DNA of 64,000 nt from CAVORB01 sp963736235 (GTDB lineage: Bacteria; Pseudomonadota; Gammaproteobacteria; Chromatiales; Chromatiaceae). The notes below the pieces were generated by a model. It ran no database searches. It worked only from the letters and a program-made list of their open reading frames with translations, and was not told the DNA's origin. The stretch is taken from contig CAVTOR010000023.1 of NCBI GenBank assembly GCA_963736235.1, positions 1-64,000 of the forward strand, in the 5' to 3' direction. The position numbers and the translations under genes were made by a program. Below, one piece after another: positions 17,654 to 28,260 of the stretch. Numbering within the stretch: position 1 is the first letter of the stretch; each line of letters begins with the position of its first letter.

Positions 17654-17672
17654 AATACGAACGATTCGCATT
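17654..17672. promoter_or_regulatory. Fur box upstream of fbpA
   Basis: AATACGAACGATTCGCATT is a 19-bp near-perfect palindrome (one mismatch between arms) of the Fur-box form. It sits 59 bp upstream of the fbpA start, which fits iron repression of fbpABC. It also lies about 200 bp upstream of the divergent sufB. Confidence 0.65.
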
Positions 17673-17875
17673 CGCAAAATGATTTCAATCTGCGGGACAC
17701 GCGCGCAGAGCGATTTGGTGCCTGACCCTGGACCTTCGCCCGTGCAAGGAGCGAGGACGCTGGCGAGTCCTTCCCGCGGCAATCGGTATCCCCGAGGAGA
17801 AGGGTGTTGAAAGCGGCGGAAGGATGCGTATATTAAAGACCAAGTGAAATACTAGGATTACGGGAGCGTGGCCAG

Positions 17876-19318
17876 ATGAGTGAAGCCTCTGAGATCGAAG
17901 AGCTCGTTCGATCGGAATACCAACACGGTTTCGTCACCGAGATCGAGTCAGAGACCCTTCCCCCTGGCCTCGACGAAGGCGTCGTGGGCGCGATCTCCCA
18001 GCGCAAGGGCGAACCGGAATTCATGCTCGACTGGCGGATCAAGGCCTACCGTCACTGGCAGACGATGCAGGAGCCGAAATGGTCCTCCGTGCACTATCCG
18101 CCGGTGGATTATCAGGCCATTTCCTACTTCTCCGCACCCAAGAAGAGGGAGGGACCAAAGAGCCTGGACGAGGTCGATCCGGTTCTGTTGGAAACCTATG
18201 AGAAGCTGGGCATACCGATCGAGGAGCAGAAGGCCCTGGCGGGCGTCGCAGTGGACGCGGTTTTCGACAGCGTCTCCGTGGCGACCACATTCCGCGAAAA
18301 ACTGGCGGAAGTAGGCGTGATCTTTTGCTCGATATCGGAGGCCGTCAAAGAGCACCCGGAGCTGGTGAAGCAATATCTCGGGTCCGTGGTGCCCCACACC
18401 GACAACTTCTACGCGGCCCTCAACAGCGCCGTTTTCAGCGACGGTACCTTCGTATATGTGCCCAAGGGCGTGCGCTGCCCGATGGAGCTCAGCACCTATT
18501 TTCGCATCAACGCCAGCAATACCGGACAGTTCGAACGAACTCTGATCGTGGCGGATGAGGGCAGCTATGTGAGCTACCTGGAGGGCTGTACCGCGCCGAT
18601 GCGCGACGAGAACCAACTGCATGCCGCGGTGGTCGAGCTGATCGCGCTGGAGGGTGCGGAGATCAAATACTCGACGGTCCAGAACTGGTATCCCGGGGAC
18701 GAGAACGGTCGGGGCGGCATATACAATTTCGTGACCAAGCGCGGTGACTGCCGCGGAGCCAGGTCCAAGATCTCCTGGACCCAGGTCGAGACCGGCTCGG
18801 CCATCACCTGGAAGTACCCGAGCTGCATCCTGCGCGGGGAGGGCTCGGTCGGCGAGTTCTACTCGGTGGCGGTGACCAAGGGTCGGCAGCAGGCGGATAC
18901 CGGCACCAAGATGATCCACCTCGGACCCAATACCCGCTCGACCATTGTCTCGAAGGGCATTTCCGCGGGACATGGCCAACAGGCCTACCGTGGACTGGTG
19001 CGTATCGCGCAACGGGCGGAAGGCGCCCGCAACCACACCCAGTGCGATTCCCTGCTGATCGGCGACAGGTGCGCCGCGCACACCTTTCCCTATATCGAGG
19101 TGAAGAACCCCAGCGCGAAAATGGAGCACGAGGCGACCACCTCCAAGATCAGCGACGATCAGCTGTTCTACTGCCGCTCCCGCGGGCTGTCGGAAGAGGA
19201 TGCCGTGTCCATGATCGTCAACGGCTTCTGCAAGGAGGTCTTCAACCAGCTTCCTATGGAGTTCGCCGTCGAGGCGCAGAAACTCTTGAGCATCAGCCTG
19301 GAAGGCGCGGTGGGCTAG
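17876..19318 (+). CDS. sufB: Fe-S cluster scaffold protein SufB
   Basis: 480-residue SufB, usual length. It shows the family core EFMLDWRIKAYRHWQTM, a central beta-helix region (PKGVRCPMELSTYFRINA, EGCTAPMRDENQLHAAVVEL) and the C-terminal FYCRSRGLSEEDAVSMIVNGF. The scaffold Cys sits in GDCRGARSKISWTQVETGSAI. SufB assembles [4Fe-4S] clusters with SufC and SufD. It is first in the sufBCD-sufT unit. No sufR/iscR lies next to it. A partial palindrome ACCAAGTGAAATACTAGGAT (about 17841-17860) just upstream could be an Rrf2-type operator, but the match is weak. Confidence 0.95.
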   Translation: MSEASEIEELVRSEYQHGFVTEIESETLPPGLDEGVVGAISQRKGEPEFMLDWRIKAYRHWQTMQEPKWSSVHYPPVDYQAISYFSAPKKREGPKSLDEVDPVLLETYEKLGIPIEEQKALAGVAVDAVFDSVSVATTFREKLAEVGVIFCSISEAVKEHPELVKQYLGSVVPHTDNFYAALNSAVFSDGTFVYVPKGVRCPMELSTYFRINASNTGQFERTLIVADEGSYVSYLEGCTAPMRDENQLHAAVVELIALEGAEIKYSTVQNWYPGDENGRGGIYNFVTKRGDCRGARSKISWTQVETGSAITWKYPSCILRGEGSVGEFYSVAVTKGRQQADTGTKMIHLGPNTRSTIVSKGISAGHGQQAYRGLVRIAQRAEGARNHTQCDSLLIGDRCAAHTFPYIEVKNPSAKMEHEATTSKISDDQLFYCRSRGLSEEDAVSMIVNGFCKEVFNQLPMEFAVEAQKLLSISLEGAVG

Positions 19319-19389
19319 ATCCGAGAAAACGACAGGCCTGGGCTCGCCCGCGGCGAGATCGGGCGAATAGAAGTAACTGGAGACGCGAA

Positions 19390-20138
<749 letters not shown>

Positions 20139-20142
<4 letters not shown>

Positions 20143-21470
20143 CCGCCGGATTGGAGCCGAAAGACAGCTTCGAGGGTTGGCTCACCAACGAGGGAGGGTC
20201 TCCCGCCGACTCCGGGTTGCCTTGGCTGGATAGCGCGCGAACAACAGCTCTCGCGCGCGTGCGTACGCAGGGCATCCCGAGCGGCAAACAGGAGGCGTGG
20301 CGTTACACCAGCCTCAAGACCTTGGCGGAGCAACCCTTTAAGCAGTGCTGCGACGCCTTCACCGCGGTCGAAGAGGACGATCTAGAGGATCTGCTCATCC
20401 CCGGTCTCGACGCGCATAGGGCGGTGCTGGTCAACGGCCGCTTCATGCCTGAGCTCTCGGCGCTGGATCAGCTGCCCTCGGGCGTGCGCGCCGGGGGATT
20501 GCGTTCCATCCTCGAATCGGATCCGGACGCGCTGGAGGACCGGCTCAACCGGGTCGCGGGGGATGGCGTGCACGTCTTCTCCGCGTTGAACACCGCGGGG
20601 ATGGACGACGGTTTCGTCTTGCTTCTTCCGGCGGGCAGCGCGATCGAGCGTCCGATCGAGCTGATTCATCTGTCGATCGGTATGGAAGAGCCGCGCGTCG
20701 CCCAACCGCGTCACCTGGTGGCGCTGGAAGATGGTTCGCAGGCGACGATCATCGAGCGTTACGTCAGCTTGGGCGAGTCCCTGTACTGCACGAACTCCGT
20801 GCTCGAGATCGAGCTGGGGCGTGGAGCCGTGCTGCGGCATGACCGCGTCCAGGAGGAGAGCGCCAACGCGTTTCACATCACCGGGCTGTACCTCAACCTG
20901 GCGGCGGATAGCTGCTATCGGGGCCTGAATCTGGGCCTCGGCGCTGCTTGGGCGCGGTCGGATCTTGTGGTGCGTTTCGCCGGCGAACACGCGGAGTGCG
21001 ATCTCAAGGGTCTGTACCTGAGCGGAGATCGGCAGGTGATGGATTACCACGTCGACGTCGACCACGCGGTGCCAAGCTGCGCGAGCCGGGAGACCTTCAA
21101 GGGAATCCTTTACGGCAAGGGCCGGGCGGTGTTCGACGGGCGCATCCACGTCGCCGTAGGCGCCCAGAAGACCGATGCGCACCTGTCGAACAGAAACCTG
21201 CTGCTGTCGCGCAACGCGGAGGTCGACACCAAGCCGCAGCTGGAGATCCTTGCCGACGATGTCAAATGCAGCCATGGCACCACGGTGGGCCAAATCGAGC
21301 CCGAGATGCTGTTTTACCTGCGCTCCCGCGGCATCCCCGCCTCGCTCGCCAGGCGCATGCTGTGTCTGGGCTTCGCCGGGGAGATCATCGATTCGTTAAG
21401 CGACGAGTCCTTGCGCGACTACGTGACGGATCGGGTCGGGAAGCGCTTGGAGCTGGCTCCGCTGGATTGA
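20139..21470 (+). CDS. sufD: Fe-S assembly protein SufD
   Basis: 443 residues. N-terminal SufD signature (GIPSGKQEAWRYTSLKTL, about 49-66), a beta-helix core, and the C-terminal SufBD segment CSHGTTVGQIEPEMLFYLRS with RMLCLGFAGEII. SufD is needed for iron entry in SufBC2D. It overlaps sufC by 4 nt. In many relatives a cysteine desulfurase gene sufS follows; here the next gene is sufT, with only about 100 bp between. Confidence 0.95.
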
Positions 21471-21569
21471 AAACTGAAATGTTGCCGCTGATTCCGGCGG
21501 GGTGATGCGCGTTGGAGAGCTTTTTGGCGTTTCTTTTTGGCTGATGGCCGAGTGGCGATGAGGTTTACC

Positions 21570-21974
21570 ATGAACAGATTGGCGCGATTCGCGGGATTCG
21601 GAAGGCATGACGATAACGACGTCGCCGGCGTGACCCCCGGGACGGATGCTGAGGTTGAGCGCGTCGACGCGGAGGAGCTGCGCGAGCCCATCATCGAGGG
21701 GCTCCGTCAGGTGTTCGATCCGGAAATACCGGTCAACATCTACGATTTGGGGTTGATCTACCGCATCGACATCGCGCCCAACGGTGACGTGGATATCGAC
21801 ATGACGCTGACGGCACCCGCCTGCCCGGTCGCCGGCATGATGCCGACGATGGTAGAGGATGCCGTGAAGAAGGTCGAAGGGGTAGGGCATGTCAAGGTCG
21901 AGCTTGTCTGGGATCCGCCTTGGACGCAGGACAAGATGACCGATGAGGCGCGGCTCGAGCTCGGGATGATGTGA
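21570..21974 (+). CDS. sufT: SufT family (MIP18/DUF59) Fe-S maturation protein
   Basis: 134 residues. The DUF59 core is REPIIEGLRQVFDPEIPVNI and YDLGLIYRIDI, then LTAPACPVAGMMPTMVEDAV with the conserved Cys, and VELVWDPPWTQDKMTDEARLELGM at the end. SufT proteins help deliver Fe-S clusters to targets. ATG at 21570 is preferred because GAGGTTT precedes it; in-frame starts at 21558 and 21537 are possible. It probably belongs to the suf unit. Confidence 0.9.
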   Translation: MNRLARFAGFGRHDDNDVAGVTPGTDAEVERVDAEELREPIIEGLRQVFDPEIPVNIYDLGLIYRIDIAPNGDVDIDMTLTAPACPVAGMMPTMVEDAVKKVEGVGHVKVELVWDPPWTQDKMTDEARLELGMM

Positions 21975-22008
21975 TCAACCTTCGCGAGGAAATGGCAACA
22001 GCGAGGAA

Positions 22009-22308
22009 ATGATGTCCTTCGAATCGATGGATGAGTTGTTGTTAGTCTTGTCCGACCCCTCGAATCCAGGCTGGGCAGAGGCCTTCGGCTACTTGTCGAC
22101 GCACCCGGAAACCTCTGAGCTAGTCATGGAGGTCTTTCAGGAGACGCTGTCGCAACTCGGCGTGGAACCGTCGGGTCGGAACGAGACCGCCGGCGAGGCC
22201 CAATACGCCCCGGCGGACGTGGCCCGCGCCCTGGGCGTCCCGGAGGATGCGTTTGGCGTAACAGCCAGAAAAACATCGGGCTGCGTTCCTGTTCGCGTAC
22301 GCGGCTGA
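22009..22308 (+). CDS. Small conserved-looking protein of unknown function
   Basis: 99 residues, acidic N-terminal half (FESMDELLLVLSDPSNPGWAEAFGYLSTHPETSELVMEVF in pieces), no signal peptide or membrane segment. GCGAGGAA precedes the ATG at 22009. The last 20 residues (TARKTSGCVPVRVRG) look less natural than the rest and may reflect a frame change. It lies 34 bp after sufT on the same strand, so it may belong to the suf transcription unit. I do not recognise the family. Confidence 0.5.
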   Translation: MMSFESMDELLLVLSDPSNPGWAEAFGYLSTHPETSELVMEVFQETLSQLGVEPSGRNETAGEAQYAPADVARALGVPEDAFGVTARKTSGCVPVRVRG

Positions 22309-22444
22309 AACCATCGGATCTTGAATCGCCCCCCACACTCGACGACTCGGATCAGCCTCCAGCCAACCGTCCAGGCACACCCGCAAACACCGCGGCTATA
22401 TCGGGCGGTAACCTATGGCGAGATCCAGAGTTCCCTACCTTGGT

Positions 22445-23752
22445 CTAGAAGCCCTTGGAGACCTCGAGCGCGAAGACGTGCGCGCTCAGCTCGTAATCCC
22501 CTGAAACGGCGACGGTCCCGTTGATCGACTGGGTTGGAACGAAAGGTTTTGTGCCCTGGTAATCCCGTCCTTGGAAATGCACGTAGGTGTAAGCCGCATC
22601 GACTGACCACCCCTGCAGAAATGACTGTCCCACGCCGATGCTGAAAAGGTGCCGGTCACTGTCCGGAATGCGCGGCGTATAGTAAGCGTCCGGCTGCCCG
22701 GTCTGGTCGAAGGCGTATCCGAGCCGTAACCGAGTTTCGGGCCGAACGTCGTAGGTCATACCCACGCGATACGCGTTGGCGTCGTCCAGTCGTTCCGGTC
22801 AGACTTGATCACGATACCGGTGGCGCTCGATTTGACCGAGAGCTCTTCGAACACGCTCCATCCCGTTCGGTTCCAATCGACCTCGACCGCCAACTGATCA
22901 TTGAACGCATAGCGTGCGCCTAGCTGTAGTCGCCAGGGCAGGTCGAGATCCACGTTCGCCTTGAGCGAGCTTGGTACGGGGAAGCTCGATGTGGCCCTGC
23001 CTTCGATCTCAACCGTCGCTGCCGAGTGAAAAGCGGCACCGAGGCTCCAGGGGCCGTTACGGTAGAGGGCACTCAGATTCCAGCCCCAACCGTCTCCATC
23101 GCCGTCTAGGCCCGTGACGGTCGTGTTCAATGTGGCCTCACGGGCGTTGAGATAGTCAACACCGGCCGACAGGCTGAGCGCGTCGTTGACCACGTAGGTC
23201 ACGGTGGGGACAACGGCGACGACCTCAAGCTTGCTCTGCGTTGGATGATCTAGGCCGGCGGGGAGGACAAGGCCGGGAATCGGCGTCGGTATCGGAACGG
23301 ACAGCATGGGGAACGTGCCCAGCCGCCAACGAGTTTCCAGTCCGAACGGGGCGTTGACGCCCAGCCCCAACCGCCAGCGCTCACCGACTCGGAACGCGGC
23401 CTGGATTGCCGGCGTCGCGAGCCAATCGGCGCCTTCACTATCGTGCTTCCCGGTGAGCGTCCTCACGCTGAGCTGCGGACCGTAGATGACGCTGCCCAAC
23501 GCGATGCTGGAATCGTCATGGAAGCCCATCGCGGCGGGATTGTAGGAGAACGCGCCCCGCTCCTCCGGATTGGCGACGATGGCATTCGCCGTGCCAAGTC
23601 CGGCGGCCGGAGGACTCGGGTATCGCGAACCCCGAAGCAACGGCGGGAGATTGATTGAGAAGGACAGTGAGCCCGCTCGCCAAAATGATCGCTGGCGAAA
23701 CGCGAGCAAGAACTTGCGTCGACGACCGCCCCATCTGTATTCTTTGTATCAT
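22445..23752 (-). pseudogene. FadL/OmpP1-type outer-membrane transporter, two frameshifts
   Basis: Reading the minus strand, a start near 23752 (or 23734) gives a signal peptide ending AVASGFAIPESS. After a shift near 23615 the frame gives AAGLGTANAIVANPEE and FSYNPAAMGF, the classic FadL N-terminal hatch. Barrel strands follow, up to a stop near 22756. A second shift near 22770 restores VGMTYDVRPETRLRLGYAFDQ and the barrel ends at ALEVSKGF. FadL proteins import long-chain fatty acids or other hydrophobic compounds. With both indels corrected it would be about 430 residues, a normal length, so sequence error is a real option. Its position beside a fatty-acid-methyl-ester signalling cluster is notable. 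Confidence 0.75.
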
Positions 23753-24116
23753 TATTGCAACGAGAAGCATTTGTTGTTGTTGAAATGTCAAAGTATTACA
23801 TGGGCTGGTCTTTTTCAACATTCCGGTCCGCTTGCCAAAAGCGATCTTGTGTGTGGAGCCGAAAAACTTGCTAGAAGTTGATCCGAAGGGCTTGCGCCAA
23901 GCTGCGCCTGTGTGGCAAAAAAGCACGGCAATATAAAAGAGAAACGACAAGGAGTGTCACGCGGCACCTCATCGGGGTCGGAGTGTCCACCCCGCGGGGG
24001 CGCGGTCGAGTTTTAGCCGACTCGCCGCCTCCTCGCCGGACGCCGCGGGAGGGGGCCAACCAGATTCCCTTCCCCCAAGGTTGGCCTTTCGTTGAACGCA
24101 GCGGACCGTCTTTTTC
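23753..24116. other. Divergent intergenic region, fadL-like / phcB-like
   Basis: 364 bp with lower GC near 23740-23950. It should hold both promoters. No gene is supported. The only clear structure is the inverted repeat at 24054-24086, listed separately. Confidence 0.5.
24054..24086 (+). promoter_or_regulatory. Hairpin in the leader of the phcB-like gene
   Basis: GGCCAACC (24054-24061) and GGTTGGCC (24079-24086) form an 8-bp stem with a 17-nt loop, ending 30 bp before the GTG start at 24117. It could be an operator or an RNA hairpin affecting translation. Its role is inferred only from position. Confidence 0.35.
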
Positions 24117-25535
24117 GTGAACGCCAAACAGCCTCCACTCCAAAGCTTCGTCAGCTTCCGCAATAGCCAGAGGGAGTTGTCGCGCGGAACGCTTCTCAAG
24201 CTCGAAAACTCGACTGTGGTTTTTGAGGTCTACAACCCTTACTCGATCGTTCAGTTAAGTGAGGTGCTCCAGGAGCTCAGCATTCGCAGGGCGGACGTCC
24301 TCGCTTACAAGGGCCGTGCGGTCGTCACCAATCTGGTGAATACCGGGTTGATGTTGATTGTTTCGGCGAACCTACTTGACCCTTGGACGACCATACCGGA
24401 TCTCCGGGAGAATGTTGCCGAAATACGCAAGGACGCGGAGCAGTTCGTCGTAGCCGCCGCGGCGACGAGCAGAATCCAGTACGGCTACAGAGTTGCCGTA
24501 GGAGAGCTTCGCTCATTCCTATCCGATCTGAATAGATGGTTGGAGGAGGTGGATGTCGCGTGCTCGGAGCGGGTACGGCAACGCTTGAGTTCCTATGATG
24601 GCCTGCTGCAATTCGCCGCGCCTATCCTATCGAAGCTGTCGGAGCTCAACCGGCACTTCGAGGCAGAAGCACAGAGGGTAGACGACGCTGATATCGGGGT
24701 ACACAAGATGCTGGTTCAGCAAGAGCTGCACCCGCTGATCATGACTGCGCCGTACCCGTACCGTACATTGAACAAGCCCCTCGGCTATGCCGGGGACTAC
24801 GAGATGATGAACATGATTCACCGGGATGTTCCCGAGGGTCAGAATCTGTATGCGAAAATCGTAAACGCTGCTTACACCACCTTGCCCATCGCCACTTGTG
24901 TAAAGAATCGGGTTAGGCTGCTGCAGGACTATCTACTCGAGTTGGCAAGCGCGAGCACTAAGGTTGGAGGGGTGTTCCGGGCGATCAGTATCGGCTGCGG
25001 GCCTGCGATCGAGGTTCAGCGTTTCACGCGGGAGAGCTCGCTCTCGAACAACGCCGAGTTTGATCTGTTGGACTTCAATGACGAGACGCTCGATCACGCC
25101 CGCCAGAAAGTGGCGGAAGCAATCTCTGAATCGGGAAACACGCCCCAGGTCCGATTCATACACGAATCCGTTCATTCTCTGCTGAAGTCCGCGACGCTGG
25201 GGCGTAATGACAAAATCAGCGCCAAATACGATTTTGTTTACTGCGCAGGATTGTTCGATTACCTGTCGGACAAGGTTTGCTCTAGACTGGTACGCCTTTT
25301 CTATAGCTGGTTGAAAGAAGGCGGCGTGCTGCTCGTTACGAATATGCATGAGAGCACATCCAACAAGTATCTTCTTGAGCACCAGGCTGAATGGTATCTG
25401 ATCTACCGGAATGAGGAACAAATGGCGGACATGATCCCGGGCGTCGAGAATAAGCGCATATTCACCGACGATACTGGAGTGAATCTTTGCCTTGAGGTTC
25501 GGAAGATTGCAAAAAAAACCGAACGACTCTCCTGA
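24117..25535 (+). CDS. phcB: PhcB-like SAM-dependent methyltransferase (3-hydroxy fatty acid methyl ester synthase family)
   Basis: 472 residues. The N-terminal 100 residues form a PilZ-like beta-rich segment (SRGTLLKLENSTVVFEVYNP, YKGRAVVTNLVNTGLMLIVS). A linker follows, then the family-specific NKPLGYAGDYEMMNMIHRD (219-237). The methyltransferase fold has motif I AISIGCGPAIEV (289-300), an acidic LLDFNDETLDHAR segment and DFVYCAGLFDYLSDK. In Ralstonia, PhcB methylates 3-hydroxy fatty acids to make the quorum signal. The identification rests on this domain order and on the three signalling genes downstream. The start is GTG at 24117. GC looks lower than in flanking genes. It overlaps the next gene by 44 nt. 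The substrate here is unproven. Confidence 0.7.
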   Translation: MNAKQPPLQSFVSFRNSQRELSRGTLLKLENSTVVFEVYNPYSIVQLSEVLQELSIRRADVLAYKGRAVVTNLVNTGLMLIVSANLLDPWTTIPDLRENVAEIRKDAEQFVVAAAATSRIQYGYRVAVGELRSFLSDLNRWLEEVDVACSERVRQRLSSYDGLLQFAAPILSKLSELNRHFEAEAQRVDDADIGVHKMLVQQELHPLIMTAPYPYRTLNKPLGYAGDYEMMNMIHRDVPEGQNLYAKIVNAAYTTLPIATCVKNRVRLLQDYLLELASASTKVGGVFRAISIGCGPAIEVQRFTRESSLSNNAEFDLLDFNDETLDHARQKVAEAISESGNTPQVRFIHESVHSLLKSATLGRNDKISAKYDFVYCAGLFDYLSDKVCSRLVRLFYSWLKEGGVLLVTNMHESTSNKYLLEHQAEWYLIYRNEEQMADMIPGVENKRIFTDDTGVNLCLEVRKIAKKTERLS

Positions 25536-28101
25536 GTTCCTACAGGCATACGCCGAACATAGGCAGGCTCAATGGCTTCGGTTCTCTGTCTACTCCGCTT
25601 GGCTCGCTGTCACCCTGGTTCCCGGTTTCGCAGTTCTCGACTACCTGGTTTATCCCGATCAGTTTTACTTTTTCTTTGTGTTACGCAACACGGTTACGCT
25701 GACTGTCGGCGTGCTCGCGATGATCGGCGTGAAACTGATGCCGACGTATGTCAAAGAGTTGACGATCGCCGGTTACTCTCTAATACAGATAATGCTGGCT
25801 TACATGATCGCGGTCACTGACGGTTCAAGTTCCAGCTACTATGCGGGAATGAACATCGCATTGATTGGCATGGGTTTTTTCCTGCCCACCGTGCTGCTTG
25901 AAACTTTACTGTTCAGCCTCGCTACACTCGTTCTCTATGGGTTGGCCTGCACCCTTGCGAGCAGTCCATTCTTTGCGCAGCAGTTTTATGTCAACGCTTT
26001 TTTTCTGGTGGGCACGGCCGTGATCGCAACCGCGTCGAGCTTTTTCTTCGAGCAGCGGCGGCGTAATGAATTTTCCCTCAGTTTCGAACTCGAGCAGCGG
26101 AATGCGGAGCTAGATGAGCTGAATCGCCAGAAGACGCATTTTTTCGCAAACGTGAGCCATGAACTCCGCACCCCTCTTACTTTGATTCTGGCGCCGGTTC
26201 AGGAGATGCTCGAGGGCGGATATCGCCTTCCCGATTCCGTGGCGTCTCGTCTCGCGGTGGTGAGAGACAACTCGTTCCGGTTGCTTAAGCTGGTCAACGA
26301 CCTCCTCGACGTCATTCGCATGGAAGAGGGAAAGGAGAGATTGGAGTCGGTACCAGTGGAGTTGATCGGCTTGGTGAAAGGACTAGCCGATGGCATGGAT
26401 CACCTAGCGCTGACGAAGGAGATCGAGTTGGTTCGCAAGCTCGATACCGATCAAATCATCATCGAAGCGGATGTGAGGGCGTTGGAAAAGATACTCGTCA
26501 ATCTTCTGAACAATGCGATCAAATTCACGGACAAAGGGGGGCAGGTGACGATTGAATGCCGTGAATTGGAACAACAAGCCGAGATTCAGGTGACAGATAC
26601 CGGAATCGGTATCTCACAAGACGATCAGGCGCATATTTTCGATCGATTTCATCAGGTCGATGGATCGAGTACGCGACGCTTTCGCGGGACCGGATTGGGC
26701 CTGGCGCTGGTCAAGGAGTTGACAGAACTCATGGGTGGTGCTGTAAAAGTCAACAGCGCGCTGGGGAGAGGAACTTGCATGAGCGTTAGACTGCCGCTGG
26801 CAGCACAACAGGATGGGGAGCAGCCGAATGCGGAATTTGTTACACAATACCGGGAGGTGGATGAGTTGGAGCGCCTTCATCGTCTAGCCGAGCAGAGGGG
26901 CGGCCTGGAAGTCGAAGGGCCGGATCTGCCCGTGGATTTGGATGTAACGGACGAGAACCAGCCAACGCTCCTGGTCGTCGAAGACGAGCCGGACATGCGT
27001 CGCTACCTGGTCGACATCCTAGGCGGGGAGTATCGAGTGCTCCAGGCACGGACTGGCACGGAGGGCCTGAGACTTGCCTTGGAGCAGGCGCCGAATCTCG
27101 TCCTCTTGGACCTGATGCTGCCGGAGATGGACGGTTTAGAGGTTTGCAGTCGCATCCGAGAGGCTGGGGCCGAACCAGGACCGAAGATCATGCTTCTCAC
27201 AGCGAGGGTCGACGAGCAGGCGAAGATCACGGCCCTGAATCATGGTGCCGACGATTTCCTGACCAAGCCGTTCAGCAGCGTGGAGGTCAAGACGCGTTTG
27301 CGCAACCTGCGGACGTCAGCGACGTTGGAGCGGGATCTGGCGGAACGCAACAAAAGCCTCGAGGCGACGCTCAGCGAGCTCAAGCAAACCCAAGCGCAGC
27401 TCATCCACAGCGAAAAGCTCAATGCGCTCGGAAGCCTGGCTGCTGGCCTCCTGCACGAGATCAACAACCCGCTGAACTATAGCCTCACCGCGTTGCAGCT
27501 CATCCGCGCCGACGCCAAGGTGCGCGAGAACGAGTTGCTGAATGAAGTGATCGGTGACATCGACGAGGGTATGCAGCGTATTCGCGCCATCGTGAGCGAC
27601 CTGCGCGCCTTCGCCTATCCGTCGGAAGCAGAGACGCAACTGCGCTTTCAATTCGGTGATGTTCTGGAAAGCGCGTTGCGCTTCACTTCCCATGAGCTCA
27701 GGGGGATCGACGTCAAGATCGACCTGCCGACCGACAGTTCGGTGTTGGGCTCCAAGAGCCACATCACCCAGGTCCTGGTCAACCTGCTGGCCAACTCGGC
27801 GAAGGCGATCCAGGCCGTGGCGAATGAGCACAAGGGGGAGATCCGTGTGACGGGGACCGTGAAAGATGGGCGGTTCCTGGTTGCAGTCGCGGACAACGGC
27901 GTCGGGATGGACGAGAAGACGCTCGAGCGGATCTTCGACCCCTTCTTTACTACCCGCGATGTGGGTCAGGGAATGGGGCTCGGGCTCAGCATCTGCCACA
28001 CGATCGTCGCCAATCATGGCGGGCGCCTGCGTGCCAGCAGCAAGCCGGGGCAGGGCTCGGAGCTTGTGTTCGATTTGCCGGCAGAAAACGGGGTGTGTTG
28101 A
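25492..28101 (+). CDS. phcS: PhcS-like membrane hybrid sensor with two kinase modules
   Basis: 869 residues from TTG 25492 (TTG 25507 is possible). Five or six transmembrane helices span about 35-185. Kinase module 1 has His223 (NVSHELRTPL), an N-box NLLNNAIKF and GTGLGL (399-404). A receiver domain (about 493-605) has phospho-acceptor Asp540 (LVLLDLMLPEMDG) and Lys592. Kinase module 2 has His655 (GLLHEINNPLNY) and an ATPase ending MGLGLSICHT. PhcS is the membrane kinase proposed to sense the methyl ester signal. The extra receiver and second kinase suggest an internal phosphorelay. It overlaps the methyltransferase gene, so coupled translation is likely. The first half has lower GC than neighbours. 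Confidence 0.75.
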   Translation: MRFGRLQKKPNDSPEFLQAYAEHRQAQWLRFSVYSAWLAVTLVPGFAVLDYLVYPDQFYFFFVLRNTVTLTVGVLAMIGVKLMPTYVKELTIAGYSLIQIMLAYMIAVTDGSSSSYYAGMNIALIGMGFFLPTVLLETLLFSLATLVLYGLACTLASSPFFAQQFYVNAFFLVGTAVIATASSFFFEQRRRNEFSLSFELEQRNAELDELNRQKTHFFANVSHELRTPLTLILAPVQEMLEGGYRLPDSVASRLAVVRDNSFRLLKLVNDLLDVIRMEEGKERLESVPVELIGLVKGLADGMDHLALTKEIELVRKLDTDQIIIEADVRALEKILVNLLNNAIKFTDKGGQVTIECRELEQQAEIQVTDTGIGISQDDQAHIFDRFHQVDGSSTRRFRGTGLGLALVKELTELMGGAVKVNSALGRGTCMSVRLPLAAQQDGEQPNAEFVTQYREVDELERLHRLAEQRGGLEVEGPDLPVDLDVTDENQPTLLVVEDEPDMRRYLVDILGGEYRVLQARTGTEGLRLALEQAPNLVLLDLMLPEMDGLEVCSRIREAGAEPGPKIMLLTARVDEQAKITALNHGADDFLTKPFSSVEVKTRLRNLRTSATLERDLAERNKSLEATLSELKQTQAQLIHSEKLNALGSLAAGLLHEINNPLNYSLTALQLIRADAKVRENELLNEVIGDIDEGMQRIRAIVSDLRAFAYPSEAETQLRFQFGDVLESALRFTSHELRGIDVKIDLPTDSSVLGSKSHITQVLVNLLANSAKAIQAVANEHKGEIRVTGTVKDGRFLVAVADNGVGMDEKTLERIFDPFFTTRDVGQGMGLGLSICHTIVANHGGRLRASSKPGQGSELVFDLPAENGVC

Positions 28102-28260
28102 GAGCCGGCACCGGGGCAAGGTCGGGCAATCTGGATGTTTTGCGCGAAAGAACCCAGAATCCGTGTAGAAGGTAAAAAATAAAGAATCTGCGTCTTGGCG
28201 ATGCGCAGACCCGAAGACCGAGAAATTCCTCCGGAATACTGAGAGGAGCGCGAGTGGACT

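Noticed and set aside
17948..19129. 393-codon minus-strand frame opposite sufB
   Set aside because: Shadow of sufB without ribosome site or domain.
24117..25535. Methyltransferase as an ordinary chemotaxis CheR or small-molecule enzyme
   Set aside because: The long N-terminal part, the NKPLGYAGDYEMM core and the three signalling genes downstream fit PhcB better; still to be confirmed by homology search.
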